64,000 nucleotides of DNA from JBEKTW01 sp963727845 (GCA_963727845.1 CAVSHI010000003.1:1-64000), one strand, 5' to 3'; counted from the first letter of the stretch, positions 17,506 to 25,007 are shown. Numbers and translations: made by a program. Notes: generated by a model from the letters alone, not told the origin.

Positions 17506-19518
17506 TCACTTACCCGGTGGTGCCGGCGGCCAAACATTGTTTGCAGCATCCACATCGGGAAGGCGCTCTTCGGGATCGAGCACGACGGAGGTGATGGAGC
17601 TTGTGGATGAGTACTGGAACGTCCATTCACCCGACCGTTCCCAGATTTCAACCGGAAAACGGAGAGTCTGCGTTCGACCGTTCGCCTCGGCAATGCGTAT
17701 GGTCACGGGCATGACCATCTGATCGTTGTTCGTAATTGTGATAAGCGCACCTTTCGCGGTATCGCCATCGATGTACTTGACTCCCCTCACCGCCTGGTCC
17801 AGCTTCCAGTTTTCGATAAACCATCCTCTCCAGAACCAATTGAGGTTCTCCCCCGCTGCATTGTTCATTGCCCGGAAGAAATCGAACGGCGCCGGATGCT
17901 TGTATGCCCAGTGTTGTATGTAGTTCTTAAATGCATAATCGAAACGGTCTTTGCCAAGGACGTCCTCACGGAGGAGAACGAGTCCGAGAGCGGCTTTGTA
18001 GTACTCAAGCGGATGGACAAAATTCCCGGGAATCGCGTCGGCGTACGATACGATGGGCCGGGAGTCCGGGCTGAGCAGGGTCGGAACGATCCCGCGCGAG
18101 GGGTTTCCGCCTTTCGGCGCATATTCATTGTCACGTTTGGGAGCAAACTCTCCCTTGTTGAATTCCTCGGTTGCGTAAATATCGATGAACGTATTGAATC
18201 CTTCATCCATCCATGCATGAACGCGCTCGTTCGAACCGACGATCATAGGAAACCACTCGTGTCCGATTTCATGGTTCGCAATCATCCAAAGGGACTTCCC
18301 GGTTGCTTTCCAATGTCCGAAGATGACGCCGGGATACTCCATGCCTCCCACCGGTCCTCCGACTGCGGTGGCTTCCGGGTAAGGATAAGGATACCAAGTG
18401 CGGGAAAAAATTTCCACGCTCTGCTTGATGTACTGCGCGCACCTCTTCCATGCAGAATCCGTCGCGCTCTCCTCGGGATACACGGCCATCGCCAGCGCCT
18501 TTTTGTTCGCCGGCAGATTGATCCGTGCGGCATCCCACAAAAATGCTCTGGATGATGCCCAGACAACATCACGCGATTTCTCCATCCGGAAATGCCACAT
18601 TCTTACAGCTTTCCCCGGAGGAGCTGCGTGAGCTTTCAAAACGTCATTAAGATTCCTGATGACAAGTGTAGAATCACTTGCTCGAGCCTTTGCAAGACGG
18701 TTCTTTTCGGTAACCGTCAACACCTCATCCGGGTTCAGCAACTTTCCCGATCCGACGACAATCTGATCGGCGGGAACCGTAACCCGATAATCGAAATCGC
18801 CATACTCAAGATAAAACTCGCCTGCCCCGAGGAACGGCAGCACGTTCCAACCGGTGATATCGTCATAGACTTCCATCCGAGGGTACCACTGCGCAATGTC
18901 GTAGATGGTTCCGTTCTTCGTTTCCATCATGCCCGTTCGACCCGCACCCTGCGGAGGAATCGGGAACGAATAGGCGATCGTCAGCGTCAGTTTGTCGCCG
19001 CGGGGCTTCAGCGCGACCGGAAGGCGGACTTGCATGCGCGTGTCATCGATGACGTAAACACCGCTCGTTTTCTTCCCGTGCTGCTGCACATCGACACGAT
19101 GAATTGCGAAGCCGCCGGTGAAGCGGGGAGGCGTCGAAGAGCCGCGGGCGCTGCGCGACGTTGCCTCAAAATTATTCTGGTCGAGAGCAAGCCATACATA
19201 CGCCAACGAATCCGGACTGTTATTCGTGTACGTAATGCTGACCATAGCGGTAATAACTTTGGTCGACTCGTCCAAAGCGGCGTCAATCGAGTAGTCGGCA
19301 CGGTTCTGCCAGAACGCAGGACCCGGCATGCCGTTGCTGCTGCGGTACCCACTTTTCGATTCAGAGTCAAACATCGGGTCGAATGCTTTATGTGGATCGT
19401 ATCCCGTCTGAGCGCACGCGAGCGCTCCGAGAAGCCAAAAAGCAAGAATACTGCTTACTGTAGTAGAGGAATTCATATGATGCATTTTATTCGAACGGAG
19501 TAAGTTAAGACATTTCAT
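17506..19518 (-). CDS. secreted M1-family zinc metallopeptidase
   Basis: 670 aa. The zinc motif HEIGH is at residues 416-420, followed by the third ligand Glu in WMDEGFN, as in gluzincins of family M1. Upstream, GGMEYPG fits the substrate-binding GxMEN-like motif. The N-terminal 40 residues contain a hydrophobic export signal (SILAFWLLGALACAQ), so it acts in the periplasm or outside. Start 19518 is the longest frame; ATG 19476 would give a cleaner signal peptide and is a good alternative. The gene begins 3 bp after the end of the small UGA-containing ORF. Likely role: aminopeptidase digestion of peptides. Confidence 0.85.
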   Translation of the reverse strand: MKCLNLLRSNKMHHMNSSTTVSSILAFWLLGALACAQTGYDPHKAFDPMFDSESKSGYRSSNGMPGPAFWQNRADYSIDAALDESTKVITAMVSITYTNNSPDSLAYVWLALDQNNFEATSRSARGSSTPPRFTGGFAIHRVDVQQHGKKTSGVYVIDDTRMQVRLPVALKPRGDKLTLTIAYSFPIPPQGAGRTGMMETKNGTIYDIAQWYPRMEVYDDITGWNVLPFLGAGEFYLEYGDFDYRVTVPADQIVVGSGKLLNPDEVLTVTEKNRLAKARASDSTLVIRNLNDVLKAHAAPPGKAVRMWHFRMEKSRDVVWASSRAFLWDAARINLPANKKALAMAVYPEESATDSAWKRCAQYIKQSVEIFSRTWYPYPYPEATAVGGPVGGMEYPGVIFGHWKATGKSLWMIANHEIGHEWFPMIVGSNERVHAWMDEGFNTFIDIYATEEFNKGEFAPKRDNEYAPKGGNPSRGIVPTLLSPDSRPIVSYADAIPGNFVHPLEYYKAALGLVLLREDVLGKDRFDYAFKNYIQHWAYKHPAPFDFFRAMNNAAGENLNWFWRGWFIENWKLDQAVRGVKYIDGDTAKGALITITNNDQMVMPVTIRIAEANGRTQTLRFPVEIWERSGEWTFQYSSTSSITSVVLDPEERLPDVDAANNVWPPAPPGK

Positions 19519-19521
19519 GTT

Positions 19522-19701
19522 TTAGTCAACCTTGAATTTGTCACAAGCAGTGCCTGCTATGCGTTTTGCTTCTTCCTTGGACTGTGCACCCCGAATGCGT
19601 TCCTTAATTCCCGATCAATATTCCGTGATGAGTTCAGATTGGCGCACCTGACGGAGTTGTGCAACTTGTTGTTTGTTAAACAGTTCTTCGTCCAGTATCA
19701 T
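19522..19701 (-). CDS. candidate selenoprotein: 59-aa ORF with in-frame UGA at codon 29
   Basis: ATG at 19699-19701 and TAA at 19522-19524 bound a 60-codon frame interrupted by one TGA at 19615-19617. It matches the 84-aa protein at 25142-25396 with no gap from residue 1. Shared positions include E6, Q21, E23-L24-I25, S30-G31, E34-R35, R37, E44-A45, I48, C53 and F56. The TGA falls exactly at Cys29 of that paralogue. Homology continues on both sides of the TGA, so the downstream half belongs to the same gene. Either UGA is read as selenocysteine or a recent TGY-to-TGA mutation made a pseudogene. It starts 7 bp after the TSUP gene and is probably cotranscribed with it. The paralogue's second cysteine (C53) is kept, which suits a redox protein. 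Confidence 0.55.
19579..19603 (-). promoter_or_regulatory. possible bacterial SECIS hairpin after the UGA
   Basis: Starting 12 nt after the UGA, the mRNA can fold with an outer stem GGAAC/GTCC (one bulged A) and an inner stem GCATT/GGTGC with two G-U pairs. There is an ACA bulge and a three-base loop CGG. The loop G lies 23 nt after the UGA. Bacterial SECIS elements have an apical-loop G roughly 16-37 nt downstream, so geometry fits. The fold was drawn by eye and is short; it is suggestive only. Confidence 0.35.
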
Positions 19702-19708
19702 CTTTTGA

Positions 19709-20071
19709 TTACTTCCCTAAGATCATCTTCAGTCCAATGAGTACAAGGAAGGTGCCGAAGATTTTCCCAAGGATATCATTTGATATTCCGGTCGCAAAGC
19801 GAGCGCCAAGCAGGCTACCCACTATGAATCCAGACGCAATAAGAAGCGCGGCATTCAGATTGACAAAGCCATGCTGATAGTATGTCCACGCCGCAAGAAT
19901 GCCAATGGGTGGAACCAGGAGTGCAAGCGTTGTTCCTTGTGCCTGCTGTTGTGTGAATCCAAAAAGAACAACAAGCGCCGGGACAATCACGATGCCACCT
20001 CCTATTCCTACAAGTCCGCTGAGAATGCCAGCTGCCAAGCCTAAGAGCAGATATGAAAGAATATTTCCCAT
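19709..20071 (-). CDS. half-length TSUP (TauE/SafE-like) membrane protein
   Basis: 120 aa, about half the usual 250-aa length of the TSUP family that exports sulfite, sulfoacetate or sulfide-related anions. It has four hydrophobic helices. The N-terminal GLVGIGGGIVIVPALV is the TSUP signature, and PPIGILAAWTYY and GSLLGARFATGI match later parts of one repeat. Full-length members contain two such halves, so this one would have to act as a dimer. AAGGA lies 9 nt upstream of the ATG. The small UGA ORF follows by 7 bp. Confidence 0.8.
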   Translation of the reverse strand: MGNILSYLLLGLAAGILSGLVGIGGGIVIVPALVVLFGFTQQQAQGTTLALLVPPIGILAAWTYYQHGFVNLNAALLIASGFIVGSLLGARFATGISNDILGKIFGTFLVLIGLKMILGK

Positions 20072-20538
20072 AGCATGGTGTCCTTTTTTTTCGCGTGTAA
20101 GTATTCTTCTGTTAACAAGCAGGAGAATTGCAATAAAATAAGAATAATTTAGAGAAAATCCAGGAGAGTTTCAAGAATACTCGAAGTGAAGCCGGCGGCG
20201 GAATTACTAACTTCCCAAAGTATTGGCTGTATCTATCTGGCTTTACATCCGAACTCCCTAAAAAGCAATTCACACTTTTGCACATCTTTGACCCCGCCCA
20301 TGCAGCGCACGTCCAGCTCTGGCGGTATTGTCACAGCCTTTTGCCGAAATTTGTTGTCGACGCACAATGTATCTTGCTTCCGAATGCACAGCCACAGGCA
20401 GTGCTCAATGAAATCAGGAGGCAGTTAGGTGGAGGCTAATCAGATAATTCTTAATGAGTAAAGCAAAGGGGAAGTCGGGCTGAAGAAGAAGCAATTATTC
20501 TTTTCAGGGGGAAAAATGCAGGTCGCCCTGACGTGCAG
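20072..20538. other. intergenic region with an orphan open frame
   Basis: 467 bp between the TSUP and DUF302 genes, both on the minus strand. The only notable content is the plus-strand open frame at 20137-20439, listed separately, and an A-rich leader upstream of the TSUP gene. Confidence 0.5.
20137..20439 (+). pseudogene. orphan open frame without a start codon, possible gene remnant
   Basis: A 100-residue open frame between an upstream TAA (20134-20136) and TAA 20437-20439 with no ATG, GTG or TTG at a sensible place. The translated part reads like real protein, for example FTLLHIFDPAHAAHVQLWRY, then LLPKFVVDAQCILLPNAQP and a helical end AVLNEIRRQLG. I do not recognise the family. It could be the 3' remnant of a deleted gene, or a gene with an unusual start. 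It is the only plus-strand candidate between 19.5 and 43 kb. Confidence 0.3.
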
Positions 20539-20934
20539 TTATGCCGGCATTGTAGCAATCGCGCGTTTTAACCGCTCCGCGACTTCAACGGCGACAGTCT
20601 CAATATCCGGATGGTCAACCAATTTTGTCATCGACATCGGGTCGAAGGCGGCAACGACGGATTTATCACCTTTTTCATACACGATAACATTACAGGGAAG
20701 GAGAAGACCGATATTCTCATCCACCTGCAATACTTTGTATGCGAACGGCGGATTGCAGGCGCCAAGAATAATGTACCTCTTGAAATCCACATCCAGTTTC
20801 TTCTTCAGCGTTTCCTTCACATCAATAGATGTCAGAACGCCGAAACCTTCTTTCTTCAACTCCTCGGTTATTCTCTCAACTGCCTTTTCGTAGGGCAGGC
20901 TCACAGTCCTGGAAATTCCATATTGCATTGTCAT
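20539..20934 (-). CDS. DUF302 family protein
   Basis: 131 aa with the DUF302 pattern: an N-terminal strand YGISRTV, helix PYEKAVERITEELKKEGFGVLTSIDV, KRYIILGACNPPFA, then GLLLPCNVIVYEKGD and a C-terminal helix. The family is small, soluble and often encoded near sulfur-relay or metal-handling genes; its biochemical role is unsettled. It overlaps the end of the DUF6132 gene by 4 bp (ATGA), so it is the last gene of the redox operon that starts at 22663. Confidence 0.8.
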   Translation of the reverse strand: MTMQYGISRTVSLPYEKAVERITEELKKEGFGVLTSIDVKETLKKKLDVDFKRYIILGACNPPFAYKVLQVDENIGLLLPCNVIVYEKGDKSVVAAFDPMSMTKLVDHPDIETVAVEVAERLKRAIATMPA

Positions 20935-21164
20935 TTCCCCCGGCCCTCATCTGACTTGTCCTCATTCTTCTTCATTGATGGTACGGCTATCCATCCCATT
21001 AATGCACCGTACGCTGTGCTCAACCAGGGATTGCCGGTGATCGGGCAAGCGCCGGATGAACAACCTACGAAATGATAATACGCAAAGCCTCCGCCCGCGC
21101 CCAGGAAAATGGCAAGGGCTCTCTTTATCCAGGGAGGCACTGCCTCCAACTTCAGGAATCTCAT
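20931..21164 (-). CDS. DUF6132-like small membrane protein
   Basis: 77 aa from ATG 21164, which is 1 bp after the FmdB stop codon; the longer frame from 21248 would overlap FmdB and is rejected. It has two hydrophobic helices flanking the segment GCSSGACPITGNPW, the cysteine-containing signature of this short family found next to thioredoxin and sulfur genes. C-terminus is highly charged. Probably an inner-membrane redox or transport accessory. Confidence 0.75.
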   Translation of the reverse strand: MRFLKLEAVPPWIKRALAIFLGAGGGFAYYHFVGCSSGACPITGNPWLSTAYGALMGWIAVPSMKKNEDKSDEGRGK

Positions 21165-21165
21165 T

Positions 21166-21396
21166 TTAATCCAGTCCACATGCTCCGCCGCAGCATCCGC
21201 CGTTCTCACATGCGGGCGCCGATGAGATTTCGCCGGAAGATCGCCCACTCATTGAGATACTTGGGATAGACATGAGTCTCTTATGTTTTTCCGACCCGCA
21301 CGCCGGGCAACGGACGTCCTCAACAATTTCATGGGATTTGTGGAAGATATCATAGTCCGTTCCGCATTCGGCGCATTCATAATCATAAATCGGCAT
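21166..21396 (-). CDS. FmdB-type zinc-ribbon protein
   Basis: 76 aa beginning MPIYDYECAECGTDYDIFH, the hallmark of the FmdB/CxxC zinc-ribbon family, with the second CxxC at VRCPACGSEKHKRLM. A Cys-rich end (ACENGGCCGGACG) adds five further cysteines that could bind a metal or cluster. These proteins are proposed regulators or metal chaperones; no enzymatic activity is known. It sits in the redox operon 12 bp after the DUF1858 gene. Confidence 0.85.
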   Translation of the reverse strand: MPIYDYECAECGTDYDIFHKSHEIVEDVRCPACGSEKHKRLMSIPSISMSGRSSGEISSAPACENGGCCGGACGLD

Positions 21397-21408
21397 ATAT
21401 ATATTCCT

Positions 21409-21648
21409 TCAGATTGTTTTCACTTGAATATAAAGATTATTGAGCTCCCGGACAAAGGTCTCGATCTCGGTATCCGAGAATCCCTTCTTTCTTGATGCGC
21501 TTGCGAGTGTTCCCCAGATCGGTTCACCGCAGGCGATGCAAGTAATCCCCTTGTCCATCAGGTAACGCACGGATGCGGGAAAGACGCGAACGAGATCCTC
21601 AATGGGAATGTCCATGTTGATGACGTCCACGTCCGACATCGTGCTCAC
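21409..21648 (-). CDS. DUF1858-domain protein
   Basis: 79 aa covering a single DUF1858 domain: PIEDLVRVFPASVRYLMDKG followed by the paired cysteines in ITCIACGEP and a helical end. The domain is found alone or fused to hybrid-cluster and redox enzymes; its role is thought to involve metal or sulfur. It overlaps the OsmC gene end by 4 bp, showing translational coupling. Confidence 0.82.
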   Translation of the reverse strand: MSTMSDVDVINMDIPIEDLVRVFPASVRYLMDKGITCIACGEPIWGTLASASRKKGFSDTEIETFVRELNNLYIQVKTI

Positions 21649-22070
21649 GCCGGCTCGATTTTGTACGAGTGCGTGATTTTAACGGCCGGCTGAAGCATGG
21701 CCGAGACCGCACAGTACTTTGTGGTCGAGAGCGAGATTGCGTGTTCCACATCTGCCGCATCTATTGCCTCTCCCTGGAAAACGTATTCTATATGAATATC
21801 AGTGAAGACCTGGGGATGCTCGTCACGCACGTTCCCGGTGAGACGCACTTCCATTGTCTTGACCGGTGAATGTTTTTTCTTCAAAATCGGAATAACATCC
21901 ATCGCAGTGCACCCGCCGAGAGCCATGAGCAGCAGTTCCTTTGGACTCGATCCGGCGTTGCTCCCACCGAATGTCGGTGATCCGTCCATGACAACCCAAT
22001 GGCCCGAGTCAGCCTTGGCCATAAGTGTGGTTCCCTGAACTTGCTTCACAAGCGCCTGTTTGCCCGCCAT
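21645..22070 (-). CDS. OsmC/Ohr-family protein
   Basis: 141 aa. The two redox cysteines of the OsmC/Ohr family are present in MALGGCTAMDVI (about residue 54) and TKYCAVSAML (about 124). It also has the DGSPTFGGSNAGSSPKELLL segment typical of the YhfA/OsmC-like branch. These proteins reduce organic hydroperoxides or act on persulfides using thiols. Gene order with thioredoxin directly upstream suggests thioredoxin as reductant. Confidence 0.82.
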   Translation of the reverse strand: MAGKQALVKQVQGTTLMAKADSGHWVVMDGSPTFGGSNAGSSPKELLLMALGGCTAMDVIPILKKKHSPVKTMEVRLTGNVRDEHPQVFTDIHIEYVFQGEAIDAADVEHAISLSTTKYCAVSAMLQPAVKITHSYKIEPA

Positions 22071-22084
22071 GGTTGCCTGTCCCT

Positions 22085-22438
22085 TCAGCGCGACACTGTG
22101 ACGGGAACATCCTGAACGTGTTTTTCAAGAAGCTCCTTCAGCATCTTTTTCGGGGCTGCGCCAACCATTCCGTCAACCGCCTTGCCCTTGTTGAAAATTG
22201 CGAGCGTGGGGATGCTCATGATGCCGTACGTTGAAGCAGTTTCCGGATTTTCATCGGTGTTCAATTTGACCACTTTCAAACGCCCGGCATACTCTTGCGC
22301 GAGCTCCTCGACAACAGGTCCGACCATTTTGCAGGGGCCGCACCACGGGGCCCAGAAATCAACGAGGACGGGATGAGAGGATTCAAGAACCTCCTTCGTG
22401 AAATTACCATCGGTACCGATAACGACGTGCTTGTTCAT
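22085..22438 (-). CDS. trxA: thioredoxin
   Basis: 117 aa, normal thioredoxin length. The active site WAPWCGPCKM is canonical, with the buried Asp region before it (VLVDFWA) and the cis-Pro loop MSIPTLAIF. It is cytoplasmic and transfers electrons to thiol proteins. It begins 1 bp after the DUF2892 stop and precedes the OsmC gene by 14 bp, so it probably serves the redox proteins of this operon. Confidence 0.95.
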   Translation of the reverse strand: MNKHVVIGTDGNFTKEVLESSHPVLVDFWAPWCGPCKMVGPVVEELAQEYAGRLKVVKLNTDENPETASTYGIMSIPTLAIFNKGKAVDGMVGAAPKKMLKELLEKHVQDVPVTVSR

Positions 22439-22663
22439 TTATTCGGCTCCTTTTGTCTGGGGTTCACTGTGCTGGGTGGAGATCCGGCACGCTCCGTACA
22501 TGGGGCAATACCCTGCGAATCCAGTGACCAGAAATATAAGGGCAACGGCTCCTAGGATGATTGCCGTAGATCCTGAAACAGCGCCCGACACATAAAGAAC
22601 AACTGCGAGAACTGCGAGCACAATTCTGATGATTCTGTCGAATATTCCAACATTTTTCTTCAT
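22439..22663 (-). CDS. DUF2892 (YgaP-type) membrane protein
   Basis: 74 aa with two hydrophobic helices (residues 10-28 and 31-48), beginning MKKNVGIFDRIIRIVLA and containing FAGYCPMYGACRI. This is the YgaP transmembrane domain family, fused to rhodanese domains in some bacteria and linked to sulfur or thiocyanate handling. It is the first gene of the operon DUF2892-trxA-OsmC-DUF1858-FmdB-DUF6132-DUF302. GGAAGGAA precedes the ATG. Confidence 0.85.
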   Translation of the reverse strand: MKKNVGIFDRIIRIVLAVLAVVLYVSGAVSGSTAIILGAVALIFLVTGFAGYCPMYGACRISTQHSEPQTKGAE

Positions 22664-22776
22664 AAATTTCCTTCCTTTTCCAACATGAAACAGATGAATT
22701 AAGTCTTCATCCTATGAGATGCAGCAAGTTGAAAAAGGATTCGGAATCCGCGACGCAAAATGGATTGTTCTGTTTT

Positions 22777-23475
22777 CTATCCCTTCAATGCTATTTCTAC
22801 AGCGTGCTTTGCATGAATAGTCGTCGTATCAAATATCGGCACACCGACATCCTTTTGTTTCACCAAGAGCGGGATTTCAGTGCATCCCAGTATAATGCCT
22901 TGAGCTCCTCGGCTAACGAGATTATCAATAATGCGGATGTATTCTGTCCTCGACGATTCTTTGGTTTGTCCCAGGCACAGTTCATCATAAATGACACTAT
23001 GGACAATTGCCCTTTCATCGTCCGCTGGAATCAAGACCTTCAGGCCGAATTTCTCCGACAATCGTCCTCTGTAAAAATCCTGCTCCATTGTGAATTTTGT
23101 GCCCAACAGGCCAACGGTGTGCAAGTTCTGTAGTTGGATTTGCTCCGCAGTTGCGTCTGCTATATGGAGAAGGGGTACCCGGATGCTGTGCTGAACATCA
23201 TTGGCCATTTTGTGCATCGTATTTGTGCAGATCACGACCAAATCTGCTCCGGCTCTTTCAAGCATCTGTGCGGCGTGTATCATAATCTTTGTTAGCTCAT
23301 CCCACCTACCTTGATGTTGAAGCCGTTCAACCTCTTCGAAGTCCACAGAGTAGAGGATATTTTTTGCAGAATGGAGTCCCCCGAGCTTCTGTTTCGTCGT
23401 CTCATTGATAATTCTGTAGTATTCGAGCGACGATTCCCAGCTCATGCCACCGATCAAACCTATGGTTTTCATCAT
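22777..23475 (-). CDS. aspartate/glutamate racemase family protein
   Basis: 232 aa, the usual length. It begins TIGLIGGMSWESSLEYYRIIN, a strong family signature. The two catalytic cysteines are in VICTNTMHKM and LGCTEIPLLV. Members interconvert D- and L-aspartate or related amino acids. It stands alone between the redox operon and the thioesterase. Amino-acid specificity cannot be read from the sequence. Confidence 0.9.
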   Translation of the reverse strand: MMKTIGLIGGMSWESSLEYYRIINETTKQKLGGLHSAKNILYSVDFEEVERLQHQGRWDELTKIMIHAAQMLERAGADLVVICTNTMHKMANDVQHSIRVPLLHIADATAEQIQLQNLHTVGLLGTKFTMEQDFYRGRLSEKFGLKVLIPADDERAIVHSVIYDELCLGQTKESSRTEYIRIIDNLVSRGAQGIILGCTEIPLLVKQKDVGVPIFDTTTIHAKHAVEIALKG

Positions 23476-23538
23476 GGTTTATGTTGTCCTACCGATTGCG
23501 TATACGTCTGTCGAAGAACCATTTGAAAAGACAGCTAT

Positions 23539-23940
23539 TCAGCGTAGAGTAAATGCACCGCGCGCCCGCGCGTAGCAGTCACCCGAACAGACAAGTTCTG
23601 CCTCGGCAAGCAGGATTCTGCCTCGTTTGCCTTTCCTCCGGGCGTTGACCGTTATATTCTCGCCGGGGGGAACTTCACGAAGGTATCGAACCTCAAGCCT
23701 GCAGGTCACAGGAGCATCTTCACGCTGTCCTCGAAGGCTCTGAATCATAGCGGCATCGAGTATGGTTGCAACAATGCCTCCATGGACAACGCCTTCATAG
23801 CTTTGAAAATGTGGAGGGATCGAAACGTCACAGCTACAGCCGTCCGGAGCTTCTCTGAATTCCAAGCGAAGGCCGTGTTCATTCGCCGGCCCGCAAGCAA
23901 AGCACGTCGAGTGGAATACCACGTTATCATCATTTATCAT
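23539..23940 (-). CDS. PaaI-type hotdog thioesterase
   Basis: 133 aa from ATG 23940, which has AGGAG at 8-12 nt upstream; the longer frame to 23997 has no support. The hotdog core shows YEGVVHGGIVATILDAAM, the PaaI family motif, and a preceding FACGPANEHGLRL segment that is common in this branch. It should hydrolyse acyl-CoA thioesters in the cytoplasm. Substrate and pathway are not indicated by neighbours. Confidence 0.85.
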   Translation of the reverse strand: MINDDNVVFHSTCFACGPANEHGLRLEFREAPDGCSCDVSIPPHFQSYEGVVHGGIVATILDAAMIQSLRGQREDAPVTCRLEVRYLREVPPGENITVNARRKGKRGRILLAEAELVCSGDCYARARGAFTLR

Positions 23941-24034
23941 ATTGTTTGCTCCTAATGTCATGGCAGCAAAACCGCCATGGCGACAACGGAAGTCCACCCA
24001 CTATCTTCATCACCCTCCGCAACTTGCGTGACCT

Positions 24035-24451
24035 TCAGTGCTCACCGTGATGCTGATGAATGCGGCGTGGATCACTGTCCAGCGAATCTGCTGCCACCGC
24101 TCCAATGACTTCCTCAATTGTGTGGAGTTCAGTCAGAACGGGAAAGAGATTCGACCGGCGAAGATGTTCCACGGCCCCTTGCCCCATTCCGCGGACGATC
24201 ACCGCTTGGCAATCCAGAACGGGCGACACCATGGTTTGATGACGCTGATTGGCTGCTTCACCTTCATGATGTCCATGCTCACCTTCTGCATGTCCGAATG
24301 AGTGGTGACCGGCTTTTTGACGCCGCTCCCGTTTGGTTACTTGTCCATTAGTAAAGTTGAGCACCTCGTAAAAACGAGCGCGCCCAAAGTGCGAACTTAC
24401 CGTTACGCCATCGTCTGTGGCGATTGCAATTGCGGCATTCTTGAAATCCAT
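24035..24451 (-). CDS. NifX/NifB-like Fe-Mo cofactor family protein
   Basis: 138 aa from ATG 24451, which has AAGGAGT at good spacing. It belongs to the dinitrogenase iron-molybdenum cofactor-binding family (NifX, NafY, NifB C-terminus): IAIATDDGVTVSSHFGRARFYEV and VIVRGMGQGAVEHLRRS are diagnostic. A His-rich insertion (HHSFGHAEGEHGHHEGEA, about residues 60-80) and a C-terminal HQHHGEH may bind metal. There are no nif structural genes nearby, so a role in handling Fe-S or Mo/W species is more likely than nitrogen fixation. It is next to the DUF134 regulator, a common pairing. Confidence 0.85.
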   Translation of the reverse strand: MDFKNAAIAIATDDGVTVSSHFGRARFYEVLNFTNGQVTKRERRQKAGHHSFGHAEGEHGHHEGEAANQRHQTMVSPVLDCQAVIVRGMGQGAVEHLRRSNLFPVLTELHTIEEVIGAVAADSLDSDPRRIHQHHGEH

Positions 24452-24491
24452 TTCCATACTCCTTGTTATTGGTTTTGCCAATTGTCATGAC

Positions 24492-24932
24492 TCATTTGAG
24501 GATTTTTCGCTGCGGTTCATCCCTGTTCAGTAGGGGCTGGCAGCAGCGCCTGCATTCTACACGTTGTCCTTCACCGACATCTCTCGACTGCCGGCGCCTG
24601 CAGCGAGGGCATTGCAAACGCCGACCCCGGCCGAACATAAATGCACCGCCAGATATTTCTATCCGATATCCAAAAACAAGCGCTTTTGCAACTTTCGATC
24701 TCCCCGACTCAACGATTCTCCCAAATGTCGCGCGTGAAACGCCCATTTTCTTTGACGCATCTTCTTGTGAATGACACATCAAGTCTGCAAGCCGCAGGGC
24801 TTCGAATTCATCCATCGATAAAATGACGACTTCTCTCTGGGTGGAATGGCCTTCTTCGCCGGCAGGGAGAAAAGAGTGGGCCGGAGGCGCAAAGGCGAGT
24901 CTTCGTAATCGTTTAGGTCGAGCCAAAAGCAA
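24492..24932 (-). CDS. DUF134-family DNA-binding protein
   Basis: 146 aa. The N-terminal half is the DUF134 helix-turn-helix (ILSMDEFEALRLADLM, SQEDASKKMGVSRATFGRIV). The C-terminal part has two CxxC pairs (LQCPRCRRR and VECRRCCQP), likely a zinc ribbon; many members lack such an extension. It probably regulates itself and the downstream NifX-like gene: a near-perfect palindrome lies at 24956-24977, directly next to its promoter. The stop is 40 bp before the NifX-like gene. Confidence 0.85.
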   Translation of the reverse strand: MLLARPKRLRRLAFAPPAHSFLPAGEEGHSTQREVVILSMDEFEALRLADLMCHSQEDASKKMGVSRATFGRIVESGRSKVAKALVFGYRIEISGGAFMFGRGRRLQCPRCRRRQSRDVGEGQRVECRRCCQPLLNRDEPQRKILK

Positions 24933-24955
24933 TTCCTGGTTGCAGATAATGATCC

Positions 24956-24977
24956 ATTATGAGCATATGCTCACAAT
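24956..24977 (-). promoter_or_regulatory. palindromic operator at the DUF134 promoter
   Basis: A 22-bp dyad with a perfect 14-bp core TGAGCATATGCTCA (24960-24973); extending each arm to 11 bp gives one mismatch. It starts 1 bp after the -10 box at 24979-24984, so it would cover the transcription start, and ends 23 bp before the DUF134 start codon. This placement fits autorepression by the DUF134 protein. Confidence 0.75.
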
Positions 24978-24978
24978 G

Positions 24979-25007
24979 AATATACTACTTTGGTCTGCAA
25001 AAGTCAA
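24979..25007 (-). promoter_or_regulatory. promoter of the DUF134/NifX-like operon
   Basis: On the minus strand, TTGACT (25002-25007), a 17-bp spacer and TATATT (24979-24984). The spacing from TTG to TATATT (20 nt) is the same as in the arsR promoter (43289-43319) and the promoter at 48423-48453. Confidence 0.65.

Noticed and set aside
24035..24451. Nitrogen-fixation locus suggested by the NifX/NifB-like gene
   Set aside because: No nifHDK, nifEN or nifB radical SAM gene in the window; these small proteins are also common in non-diazotrophs.
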